Shown here: positions 33,869 to 41,977 of the stretch, piece after piece
Layout: every line of letters begins with the position of its first letter
How positions within the stretch are numbered: position 1 is the stretch's first letter
Assembly (NCBI GenBank): GCA_964559125.1
Contig: CAZLGW010000001.1
Span: 1 to 64,000, forward strand
Direction of reading: 5' to 3'
DNA: 64,000 bases
Source: Ravibacter sp964559125
GTDB taxonomy: Bacteria > Bacteroidota > Bacteroidia > Cytophagales > Spirosomataceae
The notes under the pieces: generated by a model
What the model saw: only the letters and a program-made list of their open reading frames with translations
Databases searched by the model: none
Told to the model about the DNA's origin: nothing
Made by a program: the position numbers and the translations under genes

Positions 33869-35110
33869 CTATTCGAACTCCTTCCTCAGGATTTCAAGAA
33901 CATCTTCGACTGTGGCCTCTTCGAGATCGGTTCTTCTGACAAGTTCCTCCCTGCTGAGCGCCAATACGCTTTTAGCGGTATCTAATCCTATTTTCCGAAG
34001 CTCATCGATGATCCACTCCTCAATTTCGTCGGTAAATTCGGTCAGATCAACATCTTCTTCGGAGAGTTCTTCAATATCACGGAATACATCAATTTCCATC
34101 CCGATCAGCTTACCGGCAAGCTTAATATTCTGCCCGCCTTTTCCGATAGCCAATGAAACCTGGTCAGGACGGAGGAAGACAGAAACTCTCTTGGCTTCGC
34201 GGTCTATCTGCATGGAAGTGATCTTGGCCGGGCTGAGTGCGCGGCTGATCAGCAGTTCCAGGTTGTCGGTATAATTGATCACGTCGATATTTTCGTTCCC
34301 GAGCTCACGCACGATCGTGTGTATTCTCGAACCTTTCATACCGACGCAGGCGCCTACCGGGTCGATCCTGTCGTCGAGCGATTCGACTGCAACTTTAGCC
34401 CTTTCACCCGGCTCACGCACGATTTTTTTGATTACGATATGCCCGTCGTAAATTTCCGGGATTTCCACTTCAAACAGCCTTTCCAGGAAAACAGGAGAAG
34501 TCCGGGAAAGCGTTACGCGGGGAGCGCCGTTATTGAGCTCCGCCTTGTGAACCACCGCTTTGATGTGATCTCCCTTCCGGTACCGGTCTTTAGGGATCTG
34601 CTCCGTACGGGGCAGGCTCAACTCGTTGCCTTCGCCGTCTACGACAATGATCTCATTACGCAAAGTCTGGTAAACCTCCCCGGTAAGGAGTTCTCCTACC
34701 TGGTCTTTGTATTTTTCATACATCATCTCTTTCTCCAGGTCCTTTATTTTCTGGATAAGAGTCTGCCGGGCAGTCTGGATCAGCCTGCGGCCGAAATCCA
34801 CCAGCTTAACCTCTTCGGCTACTTCCTCCCCAACTTCAAAGTCAGCTTGTATTTTTTTTGCCTCTTCAAGGGGTATCTTGTCGAAATCCCATATTTCTTC
34901 CGAATTGTCGTCCACAATTTCGCGTGTACGCCACATCTCCAGGTCACCGTTGTCGGGGTTGATGATCACATCAAAATTTTCATCGGTGCCGTATTTCCTG
35001 CGTATCATGGTCCGGAACACTTCCTCCAGAACGCTGATCATCGTAGGGCGGTCTATGTTTTTGGAGCGAGCAAATTCCGCAAATGACTCTATTAATACTT
35101 CGCTATCCAT
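33869..35110 (-). CDS. nusA: Transcription termination/antitermination factor NusA
   Basis: A 413-residue RNA polymerase-associated factor that modulates pausing, termination and antitermination. The N-terminal domain opens LIESFAEFARSKNIDRPTMI. It is followed by an S1 domain (about 130-200), then KH1 and KH2 with VGACVGMKGSRIHTIVRELG and LAIGKGGQNIKLAGKLIGME. A short acidic C-terminal segment with a helix-hairpin-helix-like end (LSREELVRRTDLEEATVEDV) replaces the two acidic repeats of the E. coli protein. It sits between rimP (35 bp) and infB, the order widely conserved in bacteria. Confidence 0.97.
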   Translation of the reverse strand: MDSEVLIESFAEFARSKNIDRPTMISVLEEVFRTMIRRKYGTDENFDVIINPDNGDLEMWRTREIVDDNSEEIWDFDKIPLEEAKKIQADFEVGEEVAEEVKLVDFGRRLIQTARQTLIQKIKDLEKEMMYEKYKDQVGELLTGEVYQTLRNEIIVVDGEGNELSLPRTEQIPKDRYRKGDHIKAVVHKAELNNGAPRVTLSRTSPVFLERLFEVEIPEIYDGHIVIKKIVREPGERAKVAVESLDDRIDPVGACVGMKGSRIHTIVRELGNENIDVINYTDNLELLISRALSPAKITSMQIDREAKRVSVFLRPDQVSLAIGKGGQNIKLAGKLIGMEIDVFRDIEELSEEDVDLTEFTDEIEEWIIDELRKIGLDTAKSVLALSREELVRRTDLEEATVEDVLEILRKEFE

Positions 35111-35145
35111 GAGTTATCTTCATTCTGTTTATCAATGCTGTCTCT

Positions 35146-35628
35146 TTATTTAAAACTTATCTGTACGAAAGCCCTCACAACATCCTGAAGCGGAATTGTC
35201 CTGTTCAGCTCCGGTTCTTCTTCGCCCCGTTTCGGCTTTTTTTTCGGCTTGGGTAACTCAAGTGATAATTCCTGTTCGTTTACCGCGGTCAGCCTGCCTT
35301 CAAGAGCCTGGCCGTCGGACAGCTGAACCTTAAGGTTTCTCCCGATATTTTTGACATACTGCCTGGGTAATACCAGCGGCTGGTCAAGTCCGGGCGAAGA
35401 AACCTCGATATTATAGGCTGTCTCGAATATTTCCTTCGCCTCTATTTCTTTCGCCAGTCTTCTGCTGATGGAGGCGCATTGCTCGATGGTTATCCCTTCG
35501 TCGCTGTCCAGCAGGATGGAAATGTGATAAACAGACCTGACAGGCTTTGCCGTAAGGCTCACTACAAAAAACTTATCATCCTCCAGGTAAGGCTCGAGTA
35601 ACGCCCTAATCTCTTCAACCAAAAGCAT
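35146..35628 (-). CDS. rimP: Ribosome maturation factor RimP
   Basis: A 160-residue protein needed for 30S subunit assembly. The N-terminal domain has ITIEQCASISRRLAKEIEAK and YNIEVSSPGLDQPL, the family's best mark. The C-terminal SH3-like domain has GRLTAVNEQELSLELP and a lysine-rich KPKKKPKRGEEE loop. It is the first gene of the operon. Its leader holds a two-box promoter and a terminator-like hairpin ending 9 nt before the ATG. Confidence 0.96.
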   Translation of the reverse strand: MLLVEEIRALLEPYLEDDKFFVVSLTAKPVRSVYHISILLDSDEGITIEQCASISRRLAKEIEAKEIFETAYNIEVSSPGLDQPLVLPRQYVKNIGRNLKVQLSDGQALEGRLTAVNEQELSLELPKPKKKPKRGEEEPELNRTIPLQDVVRAFVQISFK

Positions 35629-35637
35629 ATGTTAACG

Positions 35638-35663
35638 AAAAAAGGGGTTGATACCCCCTCTTG
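35638..35663 (-). promoter_or_regulatory. Terminator-like hairpin in the rimP-nusA-infB leader
   Basis: Reading the minus strand, GGGGT-ATCA-ACCCC is followed directly by TTTTTT, and A/T and G-T pairs can lengthen the stem to about 10 bp. It lies inside the leader, after the promoter and 9 nt before the rimP ATG. It has the form of an intrinsic terminator, so it could act as an attenuator or cover the ribosome binding site. Confidence 0.6.
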
Positions 35664-35689
35664 TTTATCCCATTGTCCAAATAACAATG

Positions 35690-35721
35690 CAAAAATAATA
35701 GAAATGTATTGAAATAACAAA
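35690..35721 (-). promoter_or_regulatory. Promoter of rimP-nusA-infB (TTTG, 20 nt, TATTTTTG)
   Basis: On the minus strand TTTG (35721-35718) and TATTTTTG (35697-35690) are 20 nt apart, the standard Bacteroidota pattern. Transcription would begin near 35683, about 55 nt before the rimP ATG. Confidence 0.72.
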
Positions 35722-35754
35722 GGAAGGTAAATTGATAATGCGGGTCAGACCGGC

Positions 35755-36099
35755 TTAGCCGATCCAGGTCAGGATTTTAACCCACAACTGGGGAAGAGAA
35801 GGTGCCCCGAATTCCATTACGTAGACAAGAACGCTTACAAATACGGTGCCGATCAGCAGCCACTTTTTTTTCTGTTGGTAAGCCGGTTTGTGGTGCACGG
35901 ATTCGTAAACCATGTGTGCTGCAAACGCCAGTATCAGCAGGAGACCTGATAAAAGTCCTATAAGGTTACGGTATTCTGCGATTGAAAAAAGAACAGGCGC
36001 ACCGGCAAGGAGATAGGCGCCCCATGTCAGCAGTCCCGACCGGTAGAGGAAAATGCTGAGTCTACGATCGTTTTTTATATCAAAAAGTCCTTCAAACAT
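35755..36099 (-). CDS. Small membrane protein, function unknown
   Basis: I do not recognise this 114-residue protein by function. A cytoplasmic start (MFEGLFDIKNDRRLSIFLYR) is followed by three or four hydrophobic helices: LLTWGAYLLAGAPVLFSI, then LIGLLSGLLLILAFAAHMVY, then KWLLIGTVFVSVLVYVMEF. I begin it at the ATG at 36099; an in-frame ATG at 36168 would add a poor polar stretch and meet the divergent acyltransferase region. Similar short uncharacterised membrane proteins are common in Cytophagales. It stands alone, 126 bp after the rimP start on the same strand. Confidence 0.65.
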   Translation of the reverse strand: MFEGLFDIKNDRRLSIFLYRSGLLTWGAYLLAGAPVLFSIAEYRNLIGLLSGLLLILAFAAHMVYESVHHKPAYQQKKKWLLIGTVFVSVLVYVMEFGAPSLPQLWVKILTWIG

Positions 36100-36199
36100 A
36101 GGTATTGATACGACGGGACGCTTTGTTGTACATTCATCAAAGGTAGGCGTTCCCCCCGGTATATGCAACTTTCGGAAAGACTATGTTTGGAAATAGTCG

Positions 36200-36207
36200 T
36201 ATTTTTG
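36200..36207 (+). promoter_or_regulatory. Bacteroidota -7 box (TATTTTTG)
   Basis: An exact TAnnTTTG element upstream of the acyltransferase gene. No TTTG lies at the proper 19-20 nt distance; the nearest, at 36186, is only 10 nt away. If used, transcription starts near 36213, which rules out the ATG at 36163 and favours the GTG at 36235. Confidence 0.45.
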
Positions 36208-36234
36208 CCACAAACTATCTTAAAGTATAGCGTA

Positions 36235-37155
36235 GTGAGGGTTATTTTGTTCTTAATTGACTTATTATCAAGGTGTTCGTGGAGTAGTCTGTACAGGTTT
36301 TCTGATGTAGCAGCCTTTATCCTGTTCAGGGTCTTTGGGTATCGGAAGGCAGTCATAGATGAAAACCTCAGGAAGAGCTTTCCCGAAATAAGTGAGAAGG
36401 AGCTCAGGGAAATAAAAAGGCGTTTTTATACCCATTTTACAGACCTTGTCATCGAGACGATCAAGCTCACCAGGTGTCCGGAGGAAGAGGTACTGGAGCG
36501 GGTGGTCATGCCGGCGGAATCGGAAAAATATCTTAAGGAAGCAAAAAAAGGGGTGGTTGTGGTGATGGGGCACCGCGGCAATTGGGAGATGGGGCACCTT
36601 TATATTGCCCTGCGGAATTTTATTGAGCCTGTCGTTGTATATAAGCCGCTTGCCGATGCCGGCTTCGATAGCTGGTTCTGGAAGCTCCGTACGCGTTTCG
36701 GGAGCACTATGAGCCCGATGAAGCAGGTTTACGAAGAGCTGGAAAAAGAGCGGGATAAGCCCTATGCAGTATACCTTGCAAACGACCAGTCGCCCAATCC
36801 TCATACCGCCTACTGGACCAAATTCCTGAATCAGGATACAGGTGTATTCAGGGGGGCGGAGGTGATCTCCCGTAAATATGAAACCACAGTCCTTTTTGCA
36901 GATATCCGTACCATTGAAGGAAGGCGGGGGTATTACGAGGTAGAATTAATGCGTTTTACGGAAAAGCCTTCCGACTTACCCCGGAATGCCATACTGGAAA
37001 ACCAGATGAGGTACCTGGAAAAGAATATCAGGGCCCAACCCCATAACTGGCTCTGGAGCCACAAAAGGTGGAAACACCGGAAGCCTGAAACGCTCAGCGA
37101 GGAGCAGTTACCCGAAACTTCAGACGGATGGGAGAAGGCAAAACAAAATTTCTGA
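36235..37155 (+). CDS. LpxL/HtrB-type lysophospholipid (lipid A) acyltransferase
   Basis: A 307-residue membrane-bound acyltransferase of the lipid A biosynthesis family. From GTG 36235 it opens with a membrane helix (VILFLIDLLSRCSW), then FGYRKAVIDENLRKSFPEIS. The catalytic motif is GHRGNWE (His113, Glu118). Later family segments are VYKPLADAGFDSWF, YLANDQSPNPHTAYW and QPHNWLWSHKRWKHR. The enzyme adds a secondary acyl chain to lipid A at the inner membrane. An in-frame ATG at 36163 exists, but relatives begin just before the first helix, and a -7 box lies between the two starts. It overlaps the next gene by 28 nt. Confidence 0.9.
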   Translation: MRVILFLIDLLSRCSWSSLYRFSDVAAFILFRVFGYRKAVIDENLRKSFPEISEKELREIKRRFYTHFTDLVIETIKLTRCPEEEVLERVVMPAESEKYLKEAKKGVVVVMGHRGNWEMGHLYIALRNFIEPVVVYKPLADAGFDSWFWKLRTRFGSTMSPMKQVYEELEKERDKPYAVYLANDQSPNPHTAYWTKFLNQDTGVFRGAEVISRKYETTVLFADIRTIEGRRGYYEVELMRFTEKPSDLPRNAILENQMRYLEKNIRAQPHNWLWSHKRWKHRKPETLSEEQLPETSDGWEKAKQNF

Positions 37156-38147
37156 TTGTCCGGTTTTCATCAATTGGTGATATAGTGCTCACAACACCTC
37201 TTGTCCGCTGCCTGAAGCTGCAGTATCCCGGGGCGGAAATCCACTATGTGGTGAAAAAGAAATTTGGGATGGTATTGAAGCACAACCCTTATATCGACCA
37301 CCTGCACTATCTCGACAATAATCTCGAAGAGTTGGTCAGCAGGTTCAGAGAAGAGCGGTTTGACTATATCATTGACCTGCATAAGACGCTTCGCTCTTAC
37401 CTGCTCCGGTTTAAGTTGAGACGGAAGACACTTTCGTTCAGGAAGCTGTCGGTAGAAAAGTTCCTGATCACAAAATTCGGGATAGATTTGCTTCCGGTAG
37501 GAAAGCATGTGGTCGGGCGGATTCTCGATACGGTAAAACCACTGGGGGTAGAAGACGACGGGAAGCCTGTGGATTATTTTATCTCGGGTGAAGAGCGGTT
37601 CGATATTGCAGATCTTCCCCCTGTTTTCCGGCAAGGATATGTCGCTTTCGTGATCGGAGGTCAGCATTTTACGAAAAGACTGCCTTTTGAAAAGATAAGC
37701 ACGATATGCGCCGGACTGCATCTGCCGGTCGTGCTGCTCGGCGGGCCGGAGGATATGGAGACGGGAGGCCGACTGGAACGGGAATCGGGTCATAAGGTGT
37801 TTAATCTGTGCGGAAAGCTTTCGTTCAACACTTCCGTGTCGGCATTGGAACAGTCGAAAGTGGTCATTGCGCACGATACGGGACTGATGCATATTTCGGG
37901 GGCGTTCGATAAGCCCGTCATTTCGGTTTGGGGCGCTACTTCGCCGGGGAAATTCGGCGTGTGGCCCTATCTGAACACCCTGAGATATGAGGCGCAGGTA
38001 CCCGGGCTCCGGTGCAATCCATGCAGCAATTTCGGCTCGTCAAAATGTCCGAAAGGGCATTTTAAATGTATGTGGCTGCAGGACGAAGCGCTCATAGCAG
38101 CGGAAGCCGGGAGAATGGCGGGAACGGGGATAAATATTAAACGGTAG
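37128..38147 (+). CDS. Glycosyltransferase family 9 (heptosyltransferase-like)
   Basis: A 339-residue GT-B fold enzyme of the ADP-heptose:LPS heptosyltransferase family. N-terminal FLIVRFSSIGDIVLTTPLVR is the family mark, FDYIIDLHKTLRS follows, and the C-terminal lobe holds VIAHDTGLMHISGAFDKPVI and WGATSPGKFGVWPY. A cysteine cluster near the end (LRCNPCSNFGSSKCPKGHFK) is also seen in many GT9 proteins. It likely adds a heptose or related sugar to the lipopolysaccharide core, which suits its overlap with the lipid A acyltransferase. The exact donor cannot be told. Confidence 0.9.
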   Translation: MGEGKTKFLIVRFSSIGDIVLTTPLVRCLKLQYPGAEIHYVVKKKFGMVLKHNPYIDHLHYLDNNLEELVSRFREERFDYIIDLHKTLRSYLLRFKLRRKTLSFRKLSVEKFLITKFGIDLLPVGKHVVGRILDTVKPLGVEDDGKPVDYFISGEERFDIADLPPVFRQGYVAFVIGGQHFTKRLPFEKISTICAGLHLPVVLLGGPEDMETGGRLERESGHKVFNLCGKLSFNTSVSALEQSKVVIAHDTGLMHISGAFDKPVISVWGATSPGKFGVWPYLNTLRYEAQVPGLRCNPCSNFGSSKCPKGHFKCMWLQDEALIAAEAGRMAGTGINIKR

Positions 38148-38208
38148 CTCGCGTTTTGAATGAAATCTAACTACCGGAATACGGTTTAACTGATTTTACA
38201 TTAAGCTC

Positions 38209-39099
38209 ATGAACAAAGTTAAAATAGGCCTGGTACAGATGAGCTGTACGGATAACCCTGAGGGGAATCTCGACAAGGCAATAAAATATATACGGGAAGC
38301 CGCAGCAAAGGGAGCCCGCATCGTATGCCTGCAGGAATTATTCAGGTCGCTTTACTTCTGCGATGTGGAAGACCCCGCTAATTTCGGCCTGGCAGAGGCC
38401 ATACCGGGCCCTACGACCGACATACTCGGAAAACTTGCCGGCGAACTGAACGTAGTCATCATTGCTTCTTTATTCGAGGAGCGCGCACCGGGGCTTTATC
38501 ATAACACTACCGCCGTGCTCGATGCAGACGGCGCTTACCTGGGGAAGTACCGCAAAATGCATATTCCCGATGATCCGGGCTATTACGAGAAGTATTATTT
38601 TACACCGGGCGATGCTACAGACCCGGAACTGGATAGCTCGGGATACCGGGTGTTCAATACGCGGTACGGTACGATCGGGGTGCTGATCTGCTGGGATCAG
38701 TGGTATCCCGAAGCTGCGCGTATTACGAGTCTCATGGGAGCACAAATCCTGTTTTATCCTACCGCTATCGGTTGGGATCTGGAAGAGAAGGATCAGCAGA
38801 TCAATGAAGAGCAGCATGAAGCCTGGCAGACGATCCAGCGCGGGCATGCGGTTGCCAACGGTGTATTCGTGGTCGCTGTCAACAGGGTAGGAGAGGAGAA
38901 CGGCCAGCAGTTCTGGGGTGGGTCGTTCGTTTCGAACCCGCACGGAAGGCTCCTGTACAAGGCTCCGCATACCGGGGAGGTAGTGCATGTGCAGGAAGTG
39001 GATTTATCGGAAATAGCTTATTATCGCAGAACCTGGCCTTATCTGAGAGACAGGCGTATAGATTCATACGGGCCGATACTCAAGCGGTTTCTCGATTAA
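38209..39099 (+). CDS. aguB: N-carbamoylputrescine amidase
   Basis: A 296-residue nitrilase-superfamily enzyme with the catalytic triad Glu43 (CLQELF), Lys116 (YRKMHIPDDPGY) and Cys161 (LICWDQWYPEAAR). The HIPDDPGYYEKYYFTPGD segment and the late FVVAVNRVGEE are typical of AguB, which turns N-carbamoylputrescine into putrescine, CO2 and ammonia in the agmatine route. Its usual partner, agmatine deiminase (AguA), is not adjacent in this window. The stop codon overlaps the end of the convergent zinc-finger gene by 4 nt. Confidence 0.93.
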   Translation: MNKVKIGLVQMSCTDNPEGNLDKAIKYIREAAAKGARIVCLQELFRSLYFCDVEDPANFGLAEAIPGPTTDILGKLAGELNVVIIASLFEERAPGLYHNTTAVLDADGAYLGKYRKMHIPDDPGYYEKYYFTPGDATDPELDSSGYRVFNTRYGTIGVLICWDQWYPEAARITSLMGAQILFYPTAIGWDLEEKDQQINEEQHEAWQTIQRGHAVANGVFVVAVNRVGEENGQQFWGGSFVSNPHGRLLYKAPHTGEVVHVQEVDLSEIAYYRRTWPYLRDRRIDSYGPILKRFLD

Positions 39100-39491
39100 T
39101 AATCGGACGCATCTTCATTTTTCCTGACCAGCAGATACCAGCCGTTACCTATGTCGAGGTAGCCAAATTCATAGCAGAACAGGTACTTTTGCCCTTCTAT
39201 GGTTACATGCGAATGAGTATGGTAGCGAAACCGGAACCCCATTGACCAGAGCCTGTTTTCATGGACTTCCAGGCTGTCGCTGTTTTCGGGGATGAGATCT
39301 TCCAGTATTCTCCTGTTTTTAAGGAGAGCGTGGTTAATGCGCCTTATATAATTGTTGGTTTTGCTCCTGAGCTGGTTGTTAAAGGTATTGCGGCAATAGT
39401 CGTCGCAGAACTTTTTGTCGGCACGTCCTATAATCTTTTTCTGACAGGTAAGGCATAACCTTTCTCTGGTCCGGATCGCGTTGGTTGTCAT
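39096..39491 (-). CDS. Small zinc-ribbon-like protein, function unknown
   Basis: A 131-residue cytoplasmic protein. The N-terminal third holds CLTCQKKIIGRADKKFCDDY then C, a CxxC...CxxxC pattern suited to one zinc ion, then a basic helix (NNYIRRINHALLKNRRILED). The rest has mixed beta character with WSMGFRFRYHTHSHVTIEGQ and YLDIGNGWYLLVRK. Close relatives are widespread in Bacteroidota without a known role; nucleic-acid binding is plausible from the basic zinc module. It converges on aguB with a 4-nt tail overlap. Confidence 0.75.
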   Translation of the reverse strand: MTTNAIRTRERLCLTCQKKIIGRADKKFCDDYCRNTFNNQLRSKTNNYIRRINHALLKNRRILEDLIPENSDSLEVHENRLWSMGFRFRYHTHSHVTIEGQKYLFCYEFGYLDIGNGWYLLVRKNEDASDY

Positions 39492-39694
39492 CAGGCTGTT
39501 ATCAGTATAGTATTTCCTTGTGTAAAGGTAAGCATTTCGGACGGCTCATCCGTGTACAAACGTTTGTTTTCGGAAGGAAACGATTATTTACCGGTTTTAT
39601 ACCGGAATGATCAGCAATTTCGTCCCGTCGGTTCTGCTTCGGCCAATCCGGCAAAAATAACTGTATGTACTACTTTTAATTAATTTCTACTATT

Positions 39695-40069
39695 ATGAAT
39701 GCACTACGCAACAAAGTCCAGCTGATCGGAAACCTGGGGCAGACTCCTGAGATCAAAACACTGGAGGAAGGACGCAAAATGGCAAGATTCAGTGTTGCCA
39801 CCAACGAAAACTACAGGTCGGTATCAGGGGAATGGATAAGGGATACGCAGTGGCATACGCTGGTAGCCTGGGGGAAAATGGCCGATACGGTTGAGAAATA
39901 TCTTGACAAGGGGACTGAAGTGGCAGTAGAGGGTAGGCTGGTGTCCCGCAGCTATACCGATAAAAACGGCGAAAAGCGGTATGTGACGGAAGTCGTTGTA
40001 AACGAGATCCTGACGTTCGGGGAGAGAAAGAAAGAACCGCAGGCGCTTTCCGATGAAAAAGCCGGTTGA
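39695..40069 (+). CDS. ssb: Single-stranded DNA-binding protein, short form
   Basis: A 124-residue OB-fold protein. Family marks are NKVQLIGNLGQTPEIKTLEE, MARFSVATNENY, WHTLVAWGKMADTVEKYLDK and VAVEGRLVSRSYTDKNGEKR. The body has normal length, but the C-terminus (ERKKEPQALSDEKAG) lacks the flexible acidic tail ending in DDIPF or similar that recruits partner proteins in housekeeping SSBs. It may be a second, specialised SSB. The dprA gene follows after about 50 nt, a link to natural competence. Confidence 0.92.
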   Translation: MNALRNKVQLIGNLGQTPEIKTLEEGRKMARFSVATNENYRSVSGEWIRDTQWHTLVAWGKMADTVEKYLDKGTEVAVEGRLVSRSYTDKNGEKRYVTEVVVNEILTFGERKKEPQALSDEKAG

Positions 40070-40118
40070 GCTTCATTTTCCCTGCTGCACATATAACCTG
40101 CTGAATATCCGGAACTTT

Positions 40119-41234
40119 ATGTCGGAAGAAACGCTGTGCCTGCTCGCGCTGGCCCATATGCCCGGAATCGGCCCCGTTACCGCCAGGCAACTTATCAGCT
40201 ATTGCGGAGGGGTGAAGCAGGTCTTCGAATCTGATTTCAGAAAGTTGATACGGATTCCGGGCATCGGAAACCAGGCCTGTCGCATGATCCTGAAACGGGA
40301 TACTTTTCAAAAGGCCGAAAATGAAATGCGGCTCTGTCAGAAGCACGGTGCAAAGATCCTTTCTTATACGGATAAAGCTTATCCGCAAAGGCTTTTGCCG
40401 CTTTATGATGCCCCGCTTCTTATCTATGCCGACGGAGATATGGACCTGAATCCCGGCCGGTCCGTCGGTATTGTGGGCACAAGAAAGATGACCGATTACG
40501 GGCGTGGGGTAACTGAGGAGATCATCAGGGAACTGGTTCCGTTCAAACCGCTTGTTGTAAGCGGGCTGGCTTACGGGGTTGATATCGCTGCCCATCGGGC
40601 AGCCGTAAAATACGCCTTGCCGACTATAGGAGTGATGGCCAGCGGCATAGATGTGATCTATCCGCTGGCTCATGAAAAGACGGCGCAGCAAATGCGCAGG
40701 AACGGGGGTATTGTTACAGAGAATGGCTTTGGTACCAAGCCTGATTTCCAGAGGTTTCCGGCCAGGAACCGGATTATAGCCGGCTTAAGCGACGTGCTGA
40801 TAGTAGTCGAATCGGCGCTGCGCGGCGGAGGGTTGATATCGGTAGAGTTTGCGGCTAATTATCACCGGGAAGTCTATGCAGTACCAGGAAGGCTCGACCA
40901 GGTGATGTCGGAAGGATGTAATCAACTGATAAGACAGAATAAGGCGGCGTTGTTCAGAAGTGTTGCGGATCTTGCCGAGGAATTAAGGTGGTTTGGAAAG
41001 CCTTCGGAACCGGGAGAATTGTTCGGGAAGGAGAGAGGGATCCCGGTGTACGAAGGCTTTTCACTGGATGAAAGCCAGCTTATGGCTTTGCTTAAAAAGA
41101 AAGGAGAATTACAGATAGACGAGCTGCATTGGCAGAGTGGGCTGGCTCCCGGTCAAGTCGCGAACCTGCTTTTGAGCCTGGAATTCAAGGGGGTGGTGAA
41201 AAGTCTTCCCGGGAAGAAATACGGGCTGGTTTGA
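40119..41234 (+). CDS. dprA: DNA-processing protein DprA
   Basis: A 371-residue loader of RecA onto incoming single-stranded DNA in transformation. N-terminal LALAHMPGIGPVTARQLIS is a helix-hairpin-helix/SAM-like part. The Rossmann core has SVGIVGTRKMTDYG, VVSGLAYGVDIAAHRAA, GGIVTENGFGT, FPARNRIIAGLSDVLIVVES and GGLISVEFAANYHREVYAVP. The C-terminal winged helix (DESQLMALLKKKGELQIDEL) matches the family's third domain. I start at the ATG at 40119, where homologous sequence begins; an in-frame ATG at 40053 would overlap ssb by 17 nt and add an unlike leader. Confidence 0.95.
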   Translation: MSEETLCLLALAHMPGIGPVTARQLISYCGGVKQVFESDFRKLIRIPGIGNQACRMILKRDTFQKAENEMRLCQKHGAKILSYTDKAYPQRLLPLYDAPLLIYADGDMDLNPGRSVGIVGTRKMTDYGRGVTEEIIRELVPFKPLVVSGLAYGVDIAAHRAAVKYALPTIGVMASGIDVIYPLAHEKTAQQMRRNGGIVTENGFGTKPDFQRFPARNRIIAGLSDVLIVVESALRGGGLISVEFAANYHREVYAVPGRLDQVMSEGCNQLIRQNKAALFRSVADLAEELRWFGKPSEPGELFGKERGIPVYEGFSLDESQLMALLKKKGELQIDELHWQSGLAPGQVANLLLSLEFKGVVKSLPGKKYGLV

Positions 41235-41245
41235 AGGGGAAAGAG

Positions 41246-41426
41246 TTAATCACAGAGGAGACAAAGTTTAGGCTCTCCCTAGTCTTGAGACGATGGGAGG
41301 GTGACTTCAGGTCTTTGACCTGATACAAGGATGATCTTTTTGCCGGTCGGAGACCGGCTATCGCTCTTTCACCGTCGGGAGACGGGAAAGAGCTTCTTTT
41401 CACGTCCTCTGTACCTTTGTGGTTAA
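41246..41426. repeat. MITE-like unit with imperfect terminal inverted repeats and tandem stem-loops
   Basis: The unit lies between the convergent dprA and FKBP genes. Its ends are imperfect inverted repeats: TTAATCACAGAGGAGACAAA at 41246, and the reverse complement of 41405-41426, TTAACCACAAAGGTACAGAG. Inside are four stem-loops: 41275-41299 (CTCCC...GGGAG with inner GTC/GAC), 41307-41323 (TCAGGTC-TTT-GACCTGA), 41342-41358 (GCCGGTC-GGA-GACCGGC), and 41363-41393 (GCTCTTTC and CCGTC arms). All share a GTC-loop-GAC core. No reading frame is present. A terminator role for both flanking genes is possible as well. Confidence 0.6.
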
Positions 41427-41459
41427 TTTTTTTAGCTAAAAGGAATAGCTGCCGGATTG

Positions 41460-41891
41460 TTAATTAATACCAACCAGCTCCAGCTCAAAGATAAGATCCT
41501 TCCCGGCCAGTTCATGGTTAGCGTCCAGGACCACGTAGGTCTCCGTCACTTCTTTTACGACAACCGGGATCACCTGTCCTAAACCATCCTGGTGCATGTT
41601 GAGGGTAGACCCGATCTCCAGAGGGATGTCGCTGGGGATTTCTGCCCGGTCAAACCGGATGATAAGCTCTTCGTTAGCAGGTCCGTATGCCTGGTCGCTG
41701 GGGATATGAATGATTTTCTTTTCTCCTATTTCCATTCCGGTAACACCTTCGTCAAATCCGGCAATGACCATGCCGCTTCCCAACAGGAATTCGAGGGGTT
41801 CCCGGCCCTCGGATGAATCGAATTGATGACCATCCTGAAGGGTGCCTTTATAATGTACCTTTACTTTATCTCCTTTTTGGGCTTTTGCCAT
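41460..41891 (-). CDS. FKBP-type peptidyl-prolyl isomerase (SlyD-like)
   Basis: A 143-residue cytoplasmic proline isomerase. The start KGDKVKVHYKGTLQDGHQFD and SSEGREPLEFLLGSGMVIAG are the FKBP core, and GVTGMEIGEKKIIHIPSDQA leads into the IF (insert-in-flap) chaperone domain seen in SlyD, with HQDGLGQVIPVVVKEV and LDANHELAGKDLIFELELV. It lacks the histidine-rich metal-binding tail of E. coli SlyD. It ends just after the MITE-like unit and is read towards dprA; proS lies 86 bp upstream on the same strand. Confidence 0.92.
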   Translation of the reverse strand: MAKAQKGDKVKVHYKGTLQDGHQFDSSEGREPLEFLLGSGMVIAGFDEGVTGMEIGEKKIIHIPSDQAYGPANEELIIRFDRAEIPSDIPLEIGSTLNMHQDGLGQVIPVVVKEVTETYVVLDANHELAGKDLIFELELVGIN

Positions 41892-41977
41892 GGTTCTTAT
41901 TTTTATAAGTGATTAAATAGTATTTGGTGAAGCCGTGATTGTCTCATCGCTTCACTTTTTTTTATCTACGGGGCTGA

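Noticed and set aside
40053..40118. dprA start at the in-frame ATG at 40053
   Set aside because: It overlaps ssb and adds residues unlike DprA; homologous sequence begins at 40119.
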